Positions 36,491 through 49,894 of a stretch of 64,000 bases of DNA are shown here, piece after piece. Origin of the DNA: Laburnicola sp. R22_1 (lineage: Eukaryota; Ascomycota; Dothideomycetes; Pleosporales; Didymosphaeriaceae); the NCBI GenBank assembly GCA_014281115.1, contig JACONQ010000006.1, positions 620,001-684,000 of the forward strand, in the 5' to 3' direction. Each line of letters begins with the position of its first letter. The stretch's first letter is position 1. The position numbers and the translations under genes are program-made. Below the pieces are notes generated by a model. It had not been told where the DNA came from and searched no databases. It was given only the letters and a program-made list of their open reading frames with translations.

Positions 36491-37800
36491 AGAAGAGAAA
36501 TATTGCAGACCTTTTAGTATATAGTACAACGCTATAAGAGAAAGTTATAGGTGTACTAAAAACGCATTAAAAAAGATAAAGCAGTAGGCTAAAGACTATT
36601 TATTATAACTATTAAAACTATATTAGTAAGCAAAATAAATAATAAAATAACATGTTAGAATTTCGCTGTTATAATAAAAGATAAATAGATAAATAACTAT
36701 AAGCTACCTAAAAATAAACTAAAATAGTCGTTCCGATAATAAGTTATAATTAAAGCCAAAGTCAACTTTAAGTAATGCACAAAAAGTTTACTAAAAGATA
36801 ATTATAAGAAATCTAATAATATATCTATTAAATTACTTAAAACTAAAACCAAAATATAATATAAAACTAACCTAATAAATATTATAAAATACGCTATCGT
36901 AATATAAATAAGCTCGTAATTAATTTTTCTAAATTAATAACTTTTGACAAACTTGTCGCAATTAAGCGCTTTAACAATTTTGAGCAATTGCTAAAAAGAA
37001 TATACTAAACAAGGCAATATTATATGTATTAAATTACTTATTACTAAAAAACAAAATATAATATATAAAAGAATTGTTTTATAATATAAAATACATTAGC
37101 GTCTAATAAACTAAGGAGTAATAAATTATTCTAAAATAAGGCGTTTATTATTAACGTTATAACTAAGCAATAGTAAAATAAAGTTTATAATAGCTCGTAT
37201 ATAAAATACTAGTTTGTATATAAAATACTAGTTTGTATATAAAATACTAGTTTGTATATAAAACACTAGTTTGCATATAATAGCTTGCATATAAAACACT
37301 AGTCTGCATATAAAATAATAGCTCGTATATAAAACACTATTATATATAAAACACTAGTTTAAATATTAGTTTAAAACCCTAGCACGCATAAAAGTTAAAG
37401 GCATAATTAAAGTATACAAAACTAAGTGTTTGTTAGTCTAAATTATTTTGTATATAGATTGCTAGGTAGCCAGTTTATTAAAATTAATCAACTAGTTTAA
37501 TAATACCAACTCGATTATCTTCTTATCTATTTATCCACTTTTTATAATAACTATTTATTAGCACGTGCAAATTAGTCCCTTATATTAGAGATAGTTAATA
37601 ATATAATATATAGTTGCCTACGCGCATATAATATAAAAACTATAACTAGATATAGATTAAGTGTTTATCTATCTACTATATAATATATTAAATTATTGCG
37701 TAAGCTAGAGACCTTAAGGTTATAATCTAGTATAGTTATCCCTCACCCTAATAATACTATTACTACTAGGCGGGCAGTCACACATCTATATGTATATAAT
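36491..37800 (+). mobile_element. Family B remnant with internal 19-bp tandem array
   Basis: Starts with the family B end (AGAAGAGAAATATTGCAGACC-like, 36,491) and resumes family B sequence at about 37,555-37,760 (GCACGTGCAAATTAG, then GATTAAGTGTTTATC). Between these is unrelated AT-rich DNA that includes a tandem array at 37,196-37,365. Probably one copy disrupted by a later insertion or expansion. Boundaries are approximate. Confidence 0.45.
37196..37365. repeat. 19-bp tandem repeat array
   Basis: About eight units of GTATATAAAATACTAGTTT and variants. Variants differ mainly by T/C and A/G changes (GTATATAAAACACTAGTTT, GCATATAAAACACTAGTCT), as RIP would produce. Confidence 0.7.
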
Positions 37801-37883
37801 AAGAAATATAATAATAATAATAGAGATAGCTAAGATTAATATTATAAAGATTAAACGTCTCTTAATATTACTAATAATATGCG

Positions 37884-39044
37884 GCGTTATTTTATCTATC
37901 TAGGGGTAGGACGACAAAGGCTTTTATCTCAAATAACATAACAAAAAAAAGCAGAGCCCTCTGCTTAGTAATTAAAAAAGGCGTAAAAAGGTAATAACAA
38001 AAAAAAGCGCGTTTAAACTGCTAAGTAAGCTTAGCGGTCTTAGCGCGCATAGCTCCTACATACAAAGTTAATTTACAAAGAGGCTATAGTTAGAACTTTA
38101 AAGAAGGGATAAAAGGCGTTAGCGCAGCCACGCTATAAGTCCTATTTATTCTTTGCTATCCTAACTATTATAAACTACTATCTAGATTATTATAAATAAC
38201 ACAAGTTAATATATTAATAGGTACGTACTACTATACTTATAGTAGGAGGGCAAGGGTAATACGTACTAGATACACTATTACTTTATTACTATATTAAGGT
38301 TATCCTTAACAAATCTCCTATTATTGCTATAGCTTCCTGCCCTGCTATCTATCTAGGTATTAATAGCGACCTTACTAATGCTAAGGTACTTACTAACACT
38401 AAAAAGTATAAGCTAGAGTTCTATATAACGATTACTTAAATAATAACTATGCTAGAGTTCTATTCTATCTGTTAGATACTTATCTAGCGCGAGGGGTAGG
38501 TATACTTAACTATCTATAAGGCAGTTCTAGTGTACTAGTTAGGTTAGTAGCTTATTTAGTTTATAAAGGACTGCAAGATTAAATTCCCGCTTTAGTAGAT
38601 ATAATTACTTCTTATTAGTAACTAAATCTAAAAGGGGAGACAAAAGGTAGAAAATAAGATATTTGTTAATAAGCTCTAGTGTAACAAGAGCGTTGCATAG
38701 ATCTGCAAGATTCTTCTAGCTATTATTACTATTATTACTATTAAGTTAGCTTATTTAAGCAAGTATACTATATAGCAGCGCAAGCGCAGATAACTAATAA
38801 TAGTAGTAGTAATAAGCTAGGTATGCTGTATACGGCGTAAGTAAACCTTATATTAGTGCTAGAAGCTTATAGGTATTAGGGGGTGTAAGTAAGTTTAAAG
38901 TTTAAACTATTGTTGCGTTAGCGTGTTTATGGTTAGTCTTTAATTAGAGTTAGGTGCCGTATATAGTATATAATAACCTTCTATCTTAATCTACTTTAAT
39001 CTCAAACTAAAAAAAAGATTAAAAAAGGTGTTTGGCAAGCCGAC
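37884..39044 (+). mobile_element. Family A element, long copy A3
   Basis: The best preserved long copy: CTAGGGGTAGGACGACAAAGG at the left end, GGTGTTTGGCAAGCCGAC at the right. It retains several CpG and CpA sites lost in A1 and A4. No intact frame; the plus strand has a stop-interrupted stretch near 38,560-38,850 that recurs in A1 and A4 and may be the remains of a coding region. Confidence 0.65.
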
Positions 39045-39199
39045 AACTAATAATAGAGTGGTATAATATAAGTTGTGCAATAAATAAATCGCCTTAGCTA
39101 GTTTGTTCTATAGTAATAATAACTATAGGACTATAGATTTTAACTTATAGCTTGCTCTCTACTAGTTTAGCTGCCTTATACTTAGTTATATTAATAAGA

Positions 39200-39795
39200 G
39201 TTACTAGATATATTTTTAAAGACAATAGATAAGGATAGGCAAATATTATAAAAGGCTCTAGAAAATAATATAAGGCTATATAACTTAAAAAAGCTATAGT
39301 ATAATTTCTAGAATAAGATCTATATAAAGTAGCTATAAGAAGTATTAGGTATGTATAGGTACGCGCTTATACTATAGAATTTCTATAAGTAATAGGTAAA
39401 GTAAGATTAATACTAGAGAAGTATACTAGAGGTTAATAAGTTAATAAGTTATTAGTAAAGAATAATAAAGTGCTATTTAGTATTAGGAGTAAAAAGCACA
39501 CGCGTAATTTATTATATATTATAGTAGTAGTAGAGTATGCGTATAGTAAGTTGTCTATTATCTTGTAACGCAGTAGATAGGCAAGTAAGTTAGGGTGTTA
39601 TTATTATACGTTTGTTATTTTAAAAGCTAGAAAGAGAACGTTAGTAAAACTTTAACGCGCTCTAGTTCTAGGGCTTAGCGCTTAGACGTAATATTACGTT
39701 ATATAGGCGCTAGTAATATAATAAAAAAAGTAGTAATTAAACGTAGTGAGGCTACTTAAAAACTAATAAGTGGAGGTAGTTTATACTCCTGCTTA
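39200..39795 (+). mobile_element. Family B fragment (right part)
   Basis: Corresponds to the right half of B1 and ends in the characteristic GGAGGTAGTTTATACTCC sequence. The left part is absent or replaced. Boundaries approximate. Confidence 0.5.
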
Positions 39796-40044
39796 GAAGG
39801 GAGTCCCTTTCTTTAAAGTTCTCTTTATAATATCTACTACTATATAATTTAATATATAAGTATATTAAAGTATACTTTCTATATATATAGATTAGTGTAT
39901 TTAGCTAGTACTATACTACGTAAAAAGCTATTCTCTAATAGCCTTAGCTCTTATTTTCCCTTTAACAGCAACTACTATAGGTTATTTTCCACCTTATCTT
40001 ATTAGCGCTAAACTATTAATTAATCCTTCCCCCTTATTTATAAT

Positions 40045-40390
40045 AGGGTTAAGTTTTTCTACTTCTTACTAAGTATTATATATTCTTTTTTTATTAAAGA
40101 TAAGGTTAAGTCTTCTTACTTCTTACTAAGCATTATATATCCCTCTTTATTTAAGATAGAATTAAGTTTTTTTACTTCTTACTAAGTATTATATATTTCT
40201 TCCCTTTAAAGGACTTTTTCACTAGGGGAAAGTGCCCCTCGTCCACCTGTACGATTTGCCTATGGCTGTATTTACTTTACAGAAAATTTAGAAGCAATAA
40301 AAATATTAATAATAATATATTCCTTTGTATTTAAAATAGAATTAAGTTTTTCTATTTCTTACTAAGTATTATATAGTCTTTAGCACTTAG
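40045..40390. repeat. About 62-bp tandem repeat (4 units) with a normal-composition insert
   Basis: Units share TTAAGTTTTTCTACTTCTTA and CTAAGTATTATATATTC. Between the third and fourth unit lies a 107-bp segment (about 40,212-40,318) with ordinary composition (AGTGCCCCTCGTCCACCTGT, then CGATTTGCCTATGGCTG), unlike everything around it. Confidence 0.6.
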
Positions 40391-41115
40391 CTATTATATA
40401 GTTTCTAGCACCTAGCTATTATATAGTTTTTTTCCTTATTCCTTTTCTTATTTCTTCCTAATAACTATCTCTTTTATCTACTCTCTAACTATCTATTTGC
40501 TATTATAATAACTTATTATATATATTTTTATTTTGGCTATTTTTACTATAAGAAAGATTAGCCAGCTATAGTAAAGCGTATATAACGCTTAGTTATTAGT
40601 TATATAACTTGTTACGTAATATTAATTATATTAGTTAGGTGCACTATACTTATATATAATACATTACTATTAGTAAAACTATTAACTAGCTCCTTATAAG
40701 TCTATATTATAGGTTTAACTACTTCTTAGCTAGCGATACTACCTTATTATATTCTCTACTACTATCTCCTCCCTCTACTATATTAGAATTACTCTAGAAT
40801 CTAACACGCCTTACTTTTAAACCTATAGCACCTTAACTATAAAAGGTTTAAATTAATAAAGTAGTAATACTATAATATACTTAGATACTAAGAGGTATAT
40901 TTAAAGAAATAAGTATATAGTATCTAAAAGGCCTACTAGATTTACGCTAGGTATAAATAGATCTTTAAATTATCTAGCTTAAAGAGATTAGTCTATAGCT
41001 ACTATATAAGTAGTTATATAATAGTCTAGTATATATAACTACTATATATATAGTAAAGCTTTAGAACCTTTGCCTACTAAAAAAGCACCTTTAGAATAAC
41101 TATAACTATAATCTT

Positions 41116-42396
41116 CCCTCCTAGGTAGGAGTATAAACTGCCTCCACTTATTTGGTTTTTAAGTAGCCCTACTATGTTTAATTACTGCGTTTTTCTATTG
41201 CGTTACTAGCGCCTATATAACATAACGTTATATAATATTATATACAAGCGCTAAGCCTTAGGACTAGAGTGCGTTAAAGTTTTTCTAATATCTCCTTCTA
41301 GCTTTTAAGACAACTAACTCTACAATAATAACACCCTAACTTGCTTGCCTATTTGCGATATTACTAGACAATTAACACTACCTTATAACCTTTTGCTATA
41401 TTACTAGATAATTAAATACTTAAAACTCCTACTTTGCTACACTACTATAATATATAATAAATTGCGCGCGCGCCTACTCCTAATACTAAATAGTGCCCTA
41501 CTATTTTTTACTAATAATCTATTAACTTCTAAACACCTAGCTATTACTTTACCTATCTTTTATAGAAATTCTATAGTATAAGCGCGTACCTATATATCCT
41601 CTACGCCTCTAGTACTAACTTAGTATAGCTATTACTATTATTATAAAAGTAATAAGCTATTAATTAGAAATCTAGTATTACTTATAGCCCTTAGTAGTAA
41701 TTGCTTCTATAAGATATATAGTAGTATATAGCTACTAGCCTAGACTCTTACTTTATAAAAATATGTATGTTCTTTTAGTTCTTATTTTTAATAGTTTTTA
41801 AGACCTTGCACCTAAACTAGTATAGGATAATCTATATTATAAGGCTTATCCTACCTTTAATTCTAGACTCCTACTTAAAAGAAATGCGTATTCTTTTTAA
41901 TATAGCAATCTAATTCTATAGTAGCTATCTACTTACTATATAGTTTTTAATATCTAGCAGTGTCTAGCTATTATACCTAGTTATATTATATCTAGCTATA
42001 ATATTATTTCTGTTTTCTAGGTAGGGGCGCAATACTATACGTCTAGTAGTAATAGTATCTTTAAGATAAAAAATAGATATAGTAACCTTAAGATCTTACG
42101 TAATAATTAAATATATTATATAGTAGATAAATAAATACTTAACCTCTAGTTATAGATTTTATATTGCTTATGCGTAGGCAACTATATATTATATTATTAC
42201 TTTAGTACCTAGTAGAGTTTATAATTAACTACCTCTAGTAGAAAGGGCTAATTTACACGTACTAACAAATAGTTCCTAGCCTAACCTATTTATTTCTAAG
42301 CTACTTTACCTTTTTTAATATATTTTTAGCATACCTATAGATTTCCCTTATAGCGTTGTACTATATACTAAAAGGTCTGTAATATTTCCCTTTCTA
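41116..42396 (-). mobile_element. Family B element, copy B2 (1281 bp)
   Basis: Reverse orientation, from CCCTCCTAGGTAGGAG to the CCTTTCTA end. It is flanked by perfect 14-bp direct repeats ATAACTATAATCTT at 41,102-41,115 and 42,397-42,410. This is the clearest full-length family B insertion in the window. No intact frame in either direction. Confidence 0.75.
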
Positions 42397-42525
42397 ATAA
42401 CTATAATCTTACTATATATTACTATATATAGTTAACTACTATTAAAGAGAATAATAATAAAATATATACGTACTAGTATCTTTGCTTACTTACTACTTAT
42501 AATATTATATAATATTATATAAAAT

Positions 42526-42698
<173 letters not shown>

Positions 42699-42890
42699 TT
42701 ATTATTATTATAAAATAATAATGTAAAATAGGTTTATTAAAAGAATAGAGAGAATAAAGGTATATATAGCAACTATAACACAGAGTAACCTAAGGACTCT
42801 TACTAGTATCTATAAAGAGATATAAATAATAACTTATTATATTACTATATAATATATATATTAGAATTTCTATTAAAGTAATAACTTATT

Positions 42891-43274
42891 AGAAAGAGAA
42901 ACATCGCAGACCATTTAGTATAGAGTACAACGCTATAAGAAAAAGCTATAAGTATACTAAAAACGTATTAAAAAAGATAAAGTAGTAAAATAAGTTAGGA
43001 ACTATTTGTTAGCACGTGTAAATTAGCCCCTTATACTAGAGGAAGTTAATTATAAAATATACTAGACACTAAAGTTAATACTAATATAATACGTAGCTAC
43101 TACCTACGTAGAATAAAATGCGCAACTAGATATAGATTGCCTATTTATACTACCTTTCTATCTTTGCAAATATTTAATTGCTAGTTAAGACCTTAAGCTT
43201 AGTCGCTATATCTATTCCTCGTCCTAAAGATGCTATCGCTATCAAACGTGCGGTGTCGCGCCTCTACCTAGGAG
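42891..43274 (+). mobile_element. Family B element, shortened copy B3 (384 bp)
   Basis: Starts AGAAAGAGAAACATCGCAGACC and ends GCGCCTCTACCTAGGAG. It is flanked by perfect 14-bp repeats AGTAATAACTTATT at 42,877-42,890 and 43,275-43,288. Compared with B1 it lacks the last roughly 860 bp but has a related CTAGGAG end, and it retains more CpG than long copies. Confidence 0.7.
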
Positions 43275-43567
43275 AGTAATAACTTATTATACCCCCTTAG
43301 TATAGTTACTATTTCAAGTTATTTTATAAACTCTATATAAAATTTACACCTATAATTATATAATAGAAATATATAAAGTATAGAGTAGTATTATATATTT
43401 ACTATTTAGTATAAAAAAGTATATATATAATAATTCTTTATTAAGTTACGCCTTCCTTATTATTATAAAAGCTACTAATAACTTATTTATCTGCTAGGCT
43501 ACTTACCACGGCACACTATACTATATATTTTTATAACTAAGAAGTTTTTAATAATAAAATTATAATA

Positions 43568-45438
43568 ACGTACTTTGCACTCGAGTTTATTATTCTATTA
43601 AGTTAATTACTTTGCCAAGACCCTACTAAAACGTACTATTAGTAATAGTATAACGCGATGCCTTAACTATATAATAAACTACTGGCGTTAAAAGAAGCGC
43701 GTATATAGCTTGCAATCTAGGCTATTAAACAAGACGCAACACTCTCTTAGCGATGCGCTGCAGCCCTCTATAACATCTCTCAAAGTACACTTAGCAACTA
43801 ACGTGCTAGAAAGACGTTTAGACGTGACTACGCACCTAATAAAATAAGACTTACTATAAGAAAGGAGTAGGTGATTGTGCAGCATATAATTAATCTAGAC
43901 GCGCGAGGATTTCCGCCCCGGCTTAATGCCATAAAAGATATAGCCGATTCTTTACTGGCTACACGCCACTACAAGCCAGTTAGCTAGAGGTGGCCTTATA
44001 ACTTTGTTAAGCGCCAGCCAAAGCTTTAAGTTAAGTTTAATTGAAAGTACAACTATAAGAGAGCTCTTTAGGAGGATCCTAAGGTAATACGAGACTAGTT
44101 TCGGCTTGTGGAGAACACAAAGGCCAAGTATAGTATCCTAAATAAGGACACCTATAATTTCGACAAGTCTGGCTTTATAATAGGCATAATATTAACTAGA
44201 GTGATAGTTATAGGCTCTGAGCATTAAGGATAGCTAAAGTAGGTGCAGCAGGGTAATAGGGAGTGAACAATAGTTATCCAAGGCATTAACTTAATAGGAT
44301 GGTAGATCCCACCCTTCATTATCTTTAGGGGTAAGTACTACCTCTCTGCCTAGTATAAGAAGAAGAATCTACCTTATAATTAGGTTATTACAGTCTCTAA
44401 GAACAGCTAGACAATAAATAAGCTTAGTCTGCAATGGCTAAAGTACTTTAATAAGTATATAAAGAGGCGTACTACTAGTAGAGCATATTTACTTATTATT
44501 AATAGGTACAAAAGTTACAACTCGCTCGAATTCCAAAATTACTACAAAAAGAGTAATATTATTACTCTCTATATGTCTCTATATTTATCGCACCTCTTGC
44601 AGCCACTTAACGTAGATTGTTTTGCGCTGTTAAAGATGGCGTATAGACGCTAAGCTAAGAATCTAATACGTAACCACATTACGCACATTACTAAAATTAA
44701 GTTCCTATCTTATTTTATTGCTGCTTTTAAGGCTTTAATTACTAAAAGTAATATTAAAGAAGGCTTTTAAGGTGCTGGCCTAGTGCCCCACAACCTAGAA
44801 GTTGTAATATCGCAGCTTAACGTCCGCCTGCATAAGCCTTCACTTTGTACTATTCGCGATAGTATATAAGAATTGCAAACTCTACGAAATAGTATAAAAC
44901 TTAGGTCGCAATTAACGCTAGTTAAGTAGAGAATTTAAAGGCATATAGATAGTTCCCTAACTTATATAGTTAAGGCGGTGAAAAAGCTTATTAAAGGCGC
45001 TAAGCTAATAGGACATTCTTTAGTGTTAATAACTAAACGCAACGCCAAACTTTAAGCTACTAATATGGCCGCCACGCGATATAAATTGCATAAAAGAAAG
45101 CGAGTATAGTGTGAAGAAGTCCTTATAGCTAAAGAGAGCCAGCGGCTAGCCACTCTAAAGAAGTTTAGGGCGCGCAGTAATAGGCAAAAGGCAAAGAAGA
45201 GGGTGCGCGCTAATAGAGGCGAATCTGCTCAATGGCGCTGTGGACGCTGCGGCAAGCCTAGGCATAACAAAACAATCTATAGACAGCCTATAGAAGTAGA
45301 TTCTAAATAGATTAGCCTATTTAGACTATTAAAAATAGTTTGTATTAACTCTGTACTATTATAAATAGTATAGAACTTAGTAGGGTCTTAGTAAAGTAAT
45401 TAACTCGATAAAATAATCGACTCGAGTGTAAAGTACGT
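43568..45438 (+). mobile_element. Pogo/Fot1-type DNA transposon, complete copy 2 (1871 bp)
   Basis: Inverted ends of about 65 bp (ACGTACTTTGCACTCGAG at the left, its near-complement at the right) are flanked by TA. In order on the plus strand: helix-turn-helix region (43,690-43,960, with the tail end reading RGFPPRLNA), the NFVKRQPKL segment (about 44,000), the catalytic core with FDKSGF (Glu to Lys, near 44,158) and IINRY in place of IIDGH (near 44,495), then a C-terminal zinc knuckle (RCGRCGKPRHN, near 45,240) and stop at 45,308-45,310. Many stops; inactive. Confidence 0.9.
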
Positions 45439-45469
45439 TAATAGTAGTTATTTCTTTTACTAATATATA

Positions 45470-46812
45470 TAGCTTTAAATTAACTACCTAAGAGTAGAAT
45501 AATAAAGGCTTTTATCTTAAAAATATAATAAAAAAGTAAAGCCCCTACTTAGTAATTAAAAAGGCATAAAAAGGTAATTATAAAAGAAGTGTATTTACAC
45601 TACTAAGTAAGCTTACTAGTCTTAGCATAAGACTTTTATATACAAAGTTTTTATTTAGTTATATTAGATAGCAGACTGTCTATTAACTACAATTAACAAT
45701 ACTACTATACAAAATATTAATAATAGAATTATTATTATTTTATGTATATTTTGTTACTACTACTATATACTAGGTACTAGATTTTAGTACCTTTTATTTT
45801 ACTTTTCTCTATATATAGTGCGAATTTAACCTTAGTTAAAATCTTAATATAATAAAGATCTTTAATATAAAGTTTTTATAAAGAGAAAAAGAATAAAACT
45901 TTAGCGCGATAACACTATAAGGTATTATTTTCTACTATTCTAGTTATTACAAACCTACTATCTAGATTATTATAAATAATATAAGTTAATATTTACTATA
46001 TTAATAGGTATGTACTCTTTCTTATAAGTGGTATAAGAGAAATATATACTAGATACACGTTTATTACTCTATTACTATATTATTAAGATTATTTTAGACA
46101 AAGCCTCTACTATTACTCTACAGTCTACTATCTATCTAGGCAATAATAAATTATTTAACGCTAATATACTTACTACTACTAAAGAGTATAAGCTAAAGAT
46201 TTATAATATTATAGTTAAGGTAACTATATTAAAGTTTTATTTTATTTATTAGATACTTATCTATTATAAAGAGTAAGTATAGTTAACTATTTATAAAGTA
46301 GTTTAAGTATACTAGTTAAATTAGTAGCTTATCTAGTTTATAAAGAAGCATAATATTAAACTTTTACTTTAGTATATATAATTATTTTTATTAGTAATAA
46401 AATATAAAAAAGAAGGTAAAAGGTAAAAGAAAAAGTATTTAGTAATAAGCTCTAATATAATAAAATTGTTATATAGATCTACAAAATTCTTTTAGCTATA
46501 GTTATTACTATTATATTAGCTTATCTAAGTAAGTATACTATATAGCAGCATAAGCGTAAATAGTTAATAATAGTAATAGTAATAATCTAGATAGACTATA
46601 TATAGCGTAAGTAAACCTTATATAGGTTAGAAGCTTATAGGATATAAGTAAGGTGTAAGTAAGTTTAAAGTTTAAACTATTATTGCGTTATTAAATATTT
46701 AAGATTAGTTTTTAATTAGCAATAGGTGCTATATATAGTATATAACCTTTTATCTTAATTTGCTTTAACCTTAAACTCTAAAAAAGAATTAAAAAGGCAT
46801 TTGGCAAGCTAA
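45470..46812 (+). mobile_element. Family A element, copy A4, carrying a family E insert
   Basis: Family A from its left end (TTTAAATTAACTACC) to TTTGGCAAGCTAAC. About 230 bp near 45,650-45,875 match family E rather than other family A copies, which accounts for its greater length (1343 against about 1100 bp). Strongly AT-shifted. Confidence 0.6.
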
Positions 46813-47103
46813 CTAATAATACTACATAGAATATTAATAATAAAATTGTTATTATTTTATATATATTTTATTACTTCTACTATATACTAAGTACTTTTTA
46901 TAATTATCTTTTTACACTCTTTTTAATTACTAAGTGAAAGGCTTTACGTTTTTATTATATTATTTAAAATAAAAGTCTTTCTTAACTATAGTTTACGCTA
47001 ATATAACTAAGTTACTAATATAGATAGCTAGAATTATAGAGTGCTAACTAGATAAGTCCTTATAAACTTTTTACTTTTATATATATTTATATAGTATTTT
47101 ATA

Positions 47104-47163
47104 TAGCTTTCCCTTACAGCGTTATACTATATACTAAAAGGTCTGCGATGTTTCTCTTTCTAG
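47104..47163 (-). mobile_element. Family B minimal copy (60 bp) with 14-bp target duplication
   Basis: Insert of 60 bp with the family B end, flanked by perfect 14-bp repeats TATAGTATTTTATA (47,090-47,103 and 47,164-47,177). It ends at the same internal point as the copy at 17,760-17,819. Confidence 0.75.
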
Positions 47164-47298
47164 TATAGTATTTTATAGAGCTAGTATATAGAAAAAATAA
47201 TTATAGCTAGATTTTCTTTTACTATAGTATAGCTATAGAATATAGTTTTATTTATATAAAAAATAAGATAAAAGCCTTTATTATTCTATTTCTAGATA

Positions 47299-49490
47299 AC
47301 ATATTCTATTAGTAGCCCGGACAGATTAGTCCGCCGGATAGTTTTTCTTAACAACTTCGAGGTCCCTCATAACTCATTATAGAACACCACTAACGTTACT
47401 TTATAGTGACTTATAATAACCTACTATAACTTACAATATACTAAGTTACTATTTAATCTACTTTTTACGTCGTGCAGCCGCGCAAAGCTAAGGAGTCTTT
47501 TTTGGTAGTACGAACTTACAATAAGACTCTCTATAATATACGATATATTATCTACCATACTATACGTAGGCAATATATAGTATACTTATTATGATTTGCA
47601 GTAAAGCATACTATATCTTAAGTAGTACTTTATCTAATTTTTAGTCACTAAGTGCGTACTATTGCATAATAAAGTTAACCCGTTATTTTTGGCCTTATAG
47701 TAACCTATAATAAAATCACTCTGATTTACTATTAACACTATCTGAAAATAAGCCGCTAAGGGTAACATCTAACTCCTCCTCTATTTCTTTATCTATCTGA
47801 CAGGTCCTTACGTTGTGCCCAGGCTCTCCGCACCTCCCACAGCGGCGTTGTGTTAAGGGACCTGCCTCTCCCTCACTACTACCTCGCGCCCTTTTCAACA
47901 ACTTCACCCTAATAGAAGGGCTTTCTACTCTCAAATCTGCTCCCTAAGCAAAGCCTAGCGTCCTACCTTTCTAAATGCGCTTTCTTTTACGCGTTTTTCG
48001 CTTTGTTAGAACCTTAATTTGCTCCTTAAGTTTCTTAATACGGGTCTCTTAAAGTACACTATAGTAGAGCATAAGTTTAGCACCTTTTATAAGCTATAAG
48101 TAGCTTAATTTAGTATTAGGTAAAGACCGAATAAAAGAGTCGCGTACGAGCTTTAACTAGGATCCAAACTTAAGGGTATTACTTAGGGTCCTGGCTTGCC
48201 ATAGTGTATCTGGTGGGGTACCCTAAGGTGGAGTGTGAATACGCACATTAAGGCGATCTACTACTACTAACGTATCTAAAGGAACAAGCCTAGAGGCCTT
48301 AAAGGCTTTCTTATAGTTTTCTAGTATAAACATATTAAAAAACGTGTTATAAAAGGCTAGTAGGAAGCCCTCTTTATTAATATAAAAGACGCGTCGGCGC
48401 GCTAAGTCCTACACGCGCTAAGAGTACTTTAGCTTTAGTGGCGCGAAACAGACCATATTAAGCGGCTAGAGGATATGAGATAAGTGCGCTAGCATACAAA
48501 GTGTTAGAATCTTCTGTTCTAGGCAATAATTCTTAAAATCCTAGGAGTAGTGGCTCTTATAACTGTCTAGAATAAGTAACCTTTATAACCCTACTATGCG
48601 CGGCCTTGTATACGCGTTAAAGTGCTTTAACCACGCGACTCTACGCTTATTGTTAGTCTAGCCGGTCTTAGAGACTAAGAGCTTTCAATTGCGGGGGATA
48701 CTAGTCTTCTTATACTACGCTAAGATGTAGACTCGCCCTTTGTAGATAATAAAGGGTGGGGCAGCATACCTAGCAGCGCAAATACTCTGAATTACTATAA
48801 CCTACTTGCGATTGCCTGGCTAAACAAGCGTAGGTCAAGATCATCTTTCTAAACTAGTTACAACCTTTATTAAGCTAATAACTCCTATCTAGAAGCCTGT
48901 CTTATTAAAGTTATAGATATCTTTATCCTGCACTCTATACTTGGCTTTTGTGTCCTCTACTAGCTAAAACCACGCGTTTATAACCTCTAGGTCTTCCTAT
49001 TATATTCTCTGTTAGTCCTTCGCTTAATTAAAAGCTATTTTAAGCTTAGGTACGCGCTTTACAAAGCGCTAAGCCTAGCATTGTCCTATAGGGTCTCTGT
49101 GCCGCGCAGCTAGCAGTTTATTGGCTATATCTTCTACCTTACCTAGCTAGGGTGCAAATCCTCGCGAATCTAGGTTAAGGATATACTGTATAAGCGTCTG
49201 CTCTTTAGTTATAGTAAGCTTTGCTATACCTAATTGTGTATCTGCTTAGGCGATAATTCCGTTAATTTAATCGCTTAGTGTAGACTTTGGGATATTATAT
49301 GCTGTAGCAGCGCATCGCAGGCTTAAAATTTGCTTATTCTAATAGGCGTGAAGGGCAAGCTTAATTCTGCCTTCTTAATTAGATAATAATGCGTCGTGTT
49401 GTTGAGACATTATAATTTATAGTGAAGTGTTGTAGTCTTGGCAAAAACTGTCCGGCGGACTAATCTGTCCGGGCTACTAATAGAATATGT
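47299..49490 (-). mobile_element. Fot1/pogo-type DNA transposon, third family (2192 bp)
   Basis: Perfect inverted ends of 40 bp start ACATATTCTATTAGTAGCCC and contain an internal small palindrome (GGACAGATTAGTCC). TA flanks both sides. The flanks join to a continuous family A-type end, so it is inserted in an older repeat. Just inside the perfect ends, the left end has T where the right has C in a CpA context. The minus strand carries the transposase described separately. Confidence 0.9.
47716..49410 (-). pseudogene. Fot1-type transposase, RIP-inactivated, zinc-knuckle end intact
   Basis: The ATG at 49,410 (start MSQQHDALLSN) and the last open stretch ending at 47,716 are in the same frame, 565 codons apart including the stop, so length is conserved and only nonsense and missense changes inactivated it. 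The N-terminal part shows the helix-turn-helix (RCAATAYNIPKSTLSD) and the YILNLDSRGFAP segment. The final 72 codons are open and contain RRCGRCGEPGHNVRTC, a CCHC zinc knuckle typical of the C-terminus of this class, followed by an acidic end. Stops begin at codon 12, so no functional protein. Confidence 0.85.
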
Positions 49491-49894
49491 TAGACTAAAT
49501 TAACGCTATATACTAAGTACTAGATTTTAGTATCTTTTATTTTACTTTTCTTTATATATAGTGTAAATTTAATCTTAGTTAGAATTTTAATATAATAAAG
49601 ATCTTTAATAATTATTTTTTTATACTTTTTTAAATTTTTTTAATTAATACCTTAAAATACTTTTCTGTATCTATAATAGTAGAAGAAATAACTACTACTA
49701 TTATTATCTTTTTATTAGAAATCTCTTAGTTATAAAAAAACTATGCTCTTTTTTATTACTAGGTAAAAGACTTTACTTTTTTATTATATTATTTAAAATA
49801 AAAGTCTTTATTATTCTATTTCTAGATAGATTAAATTAATACTATATTTATAATATTATAGTATAAAAAGTTATTAAAGGAATTATTAATTACG
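49491..49894. other. AT-rich edge of the left block with family E, C and A fragments
   Basis: Family E (49,506-49,605), one family C unit (about 49,635-49,740) and a family A end (49,740-49,845) follow each other. Composition changes to normal at about 49,895. Confidence 0.55.

Noticed and set aside
43688..43885. 65-codon minus-strand open frame
   Set aside because: Antisense to the helix-turn-helix region of the pogo copy at 43,568-45,438.
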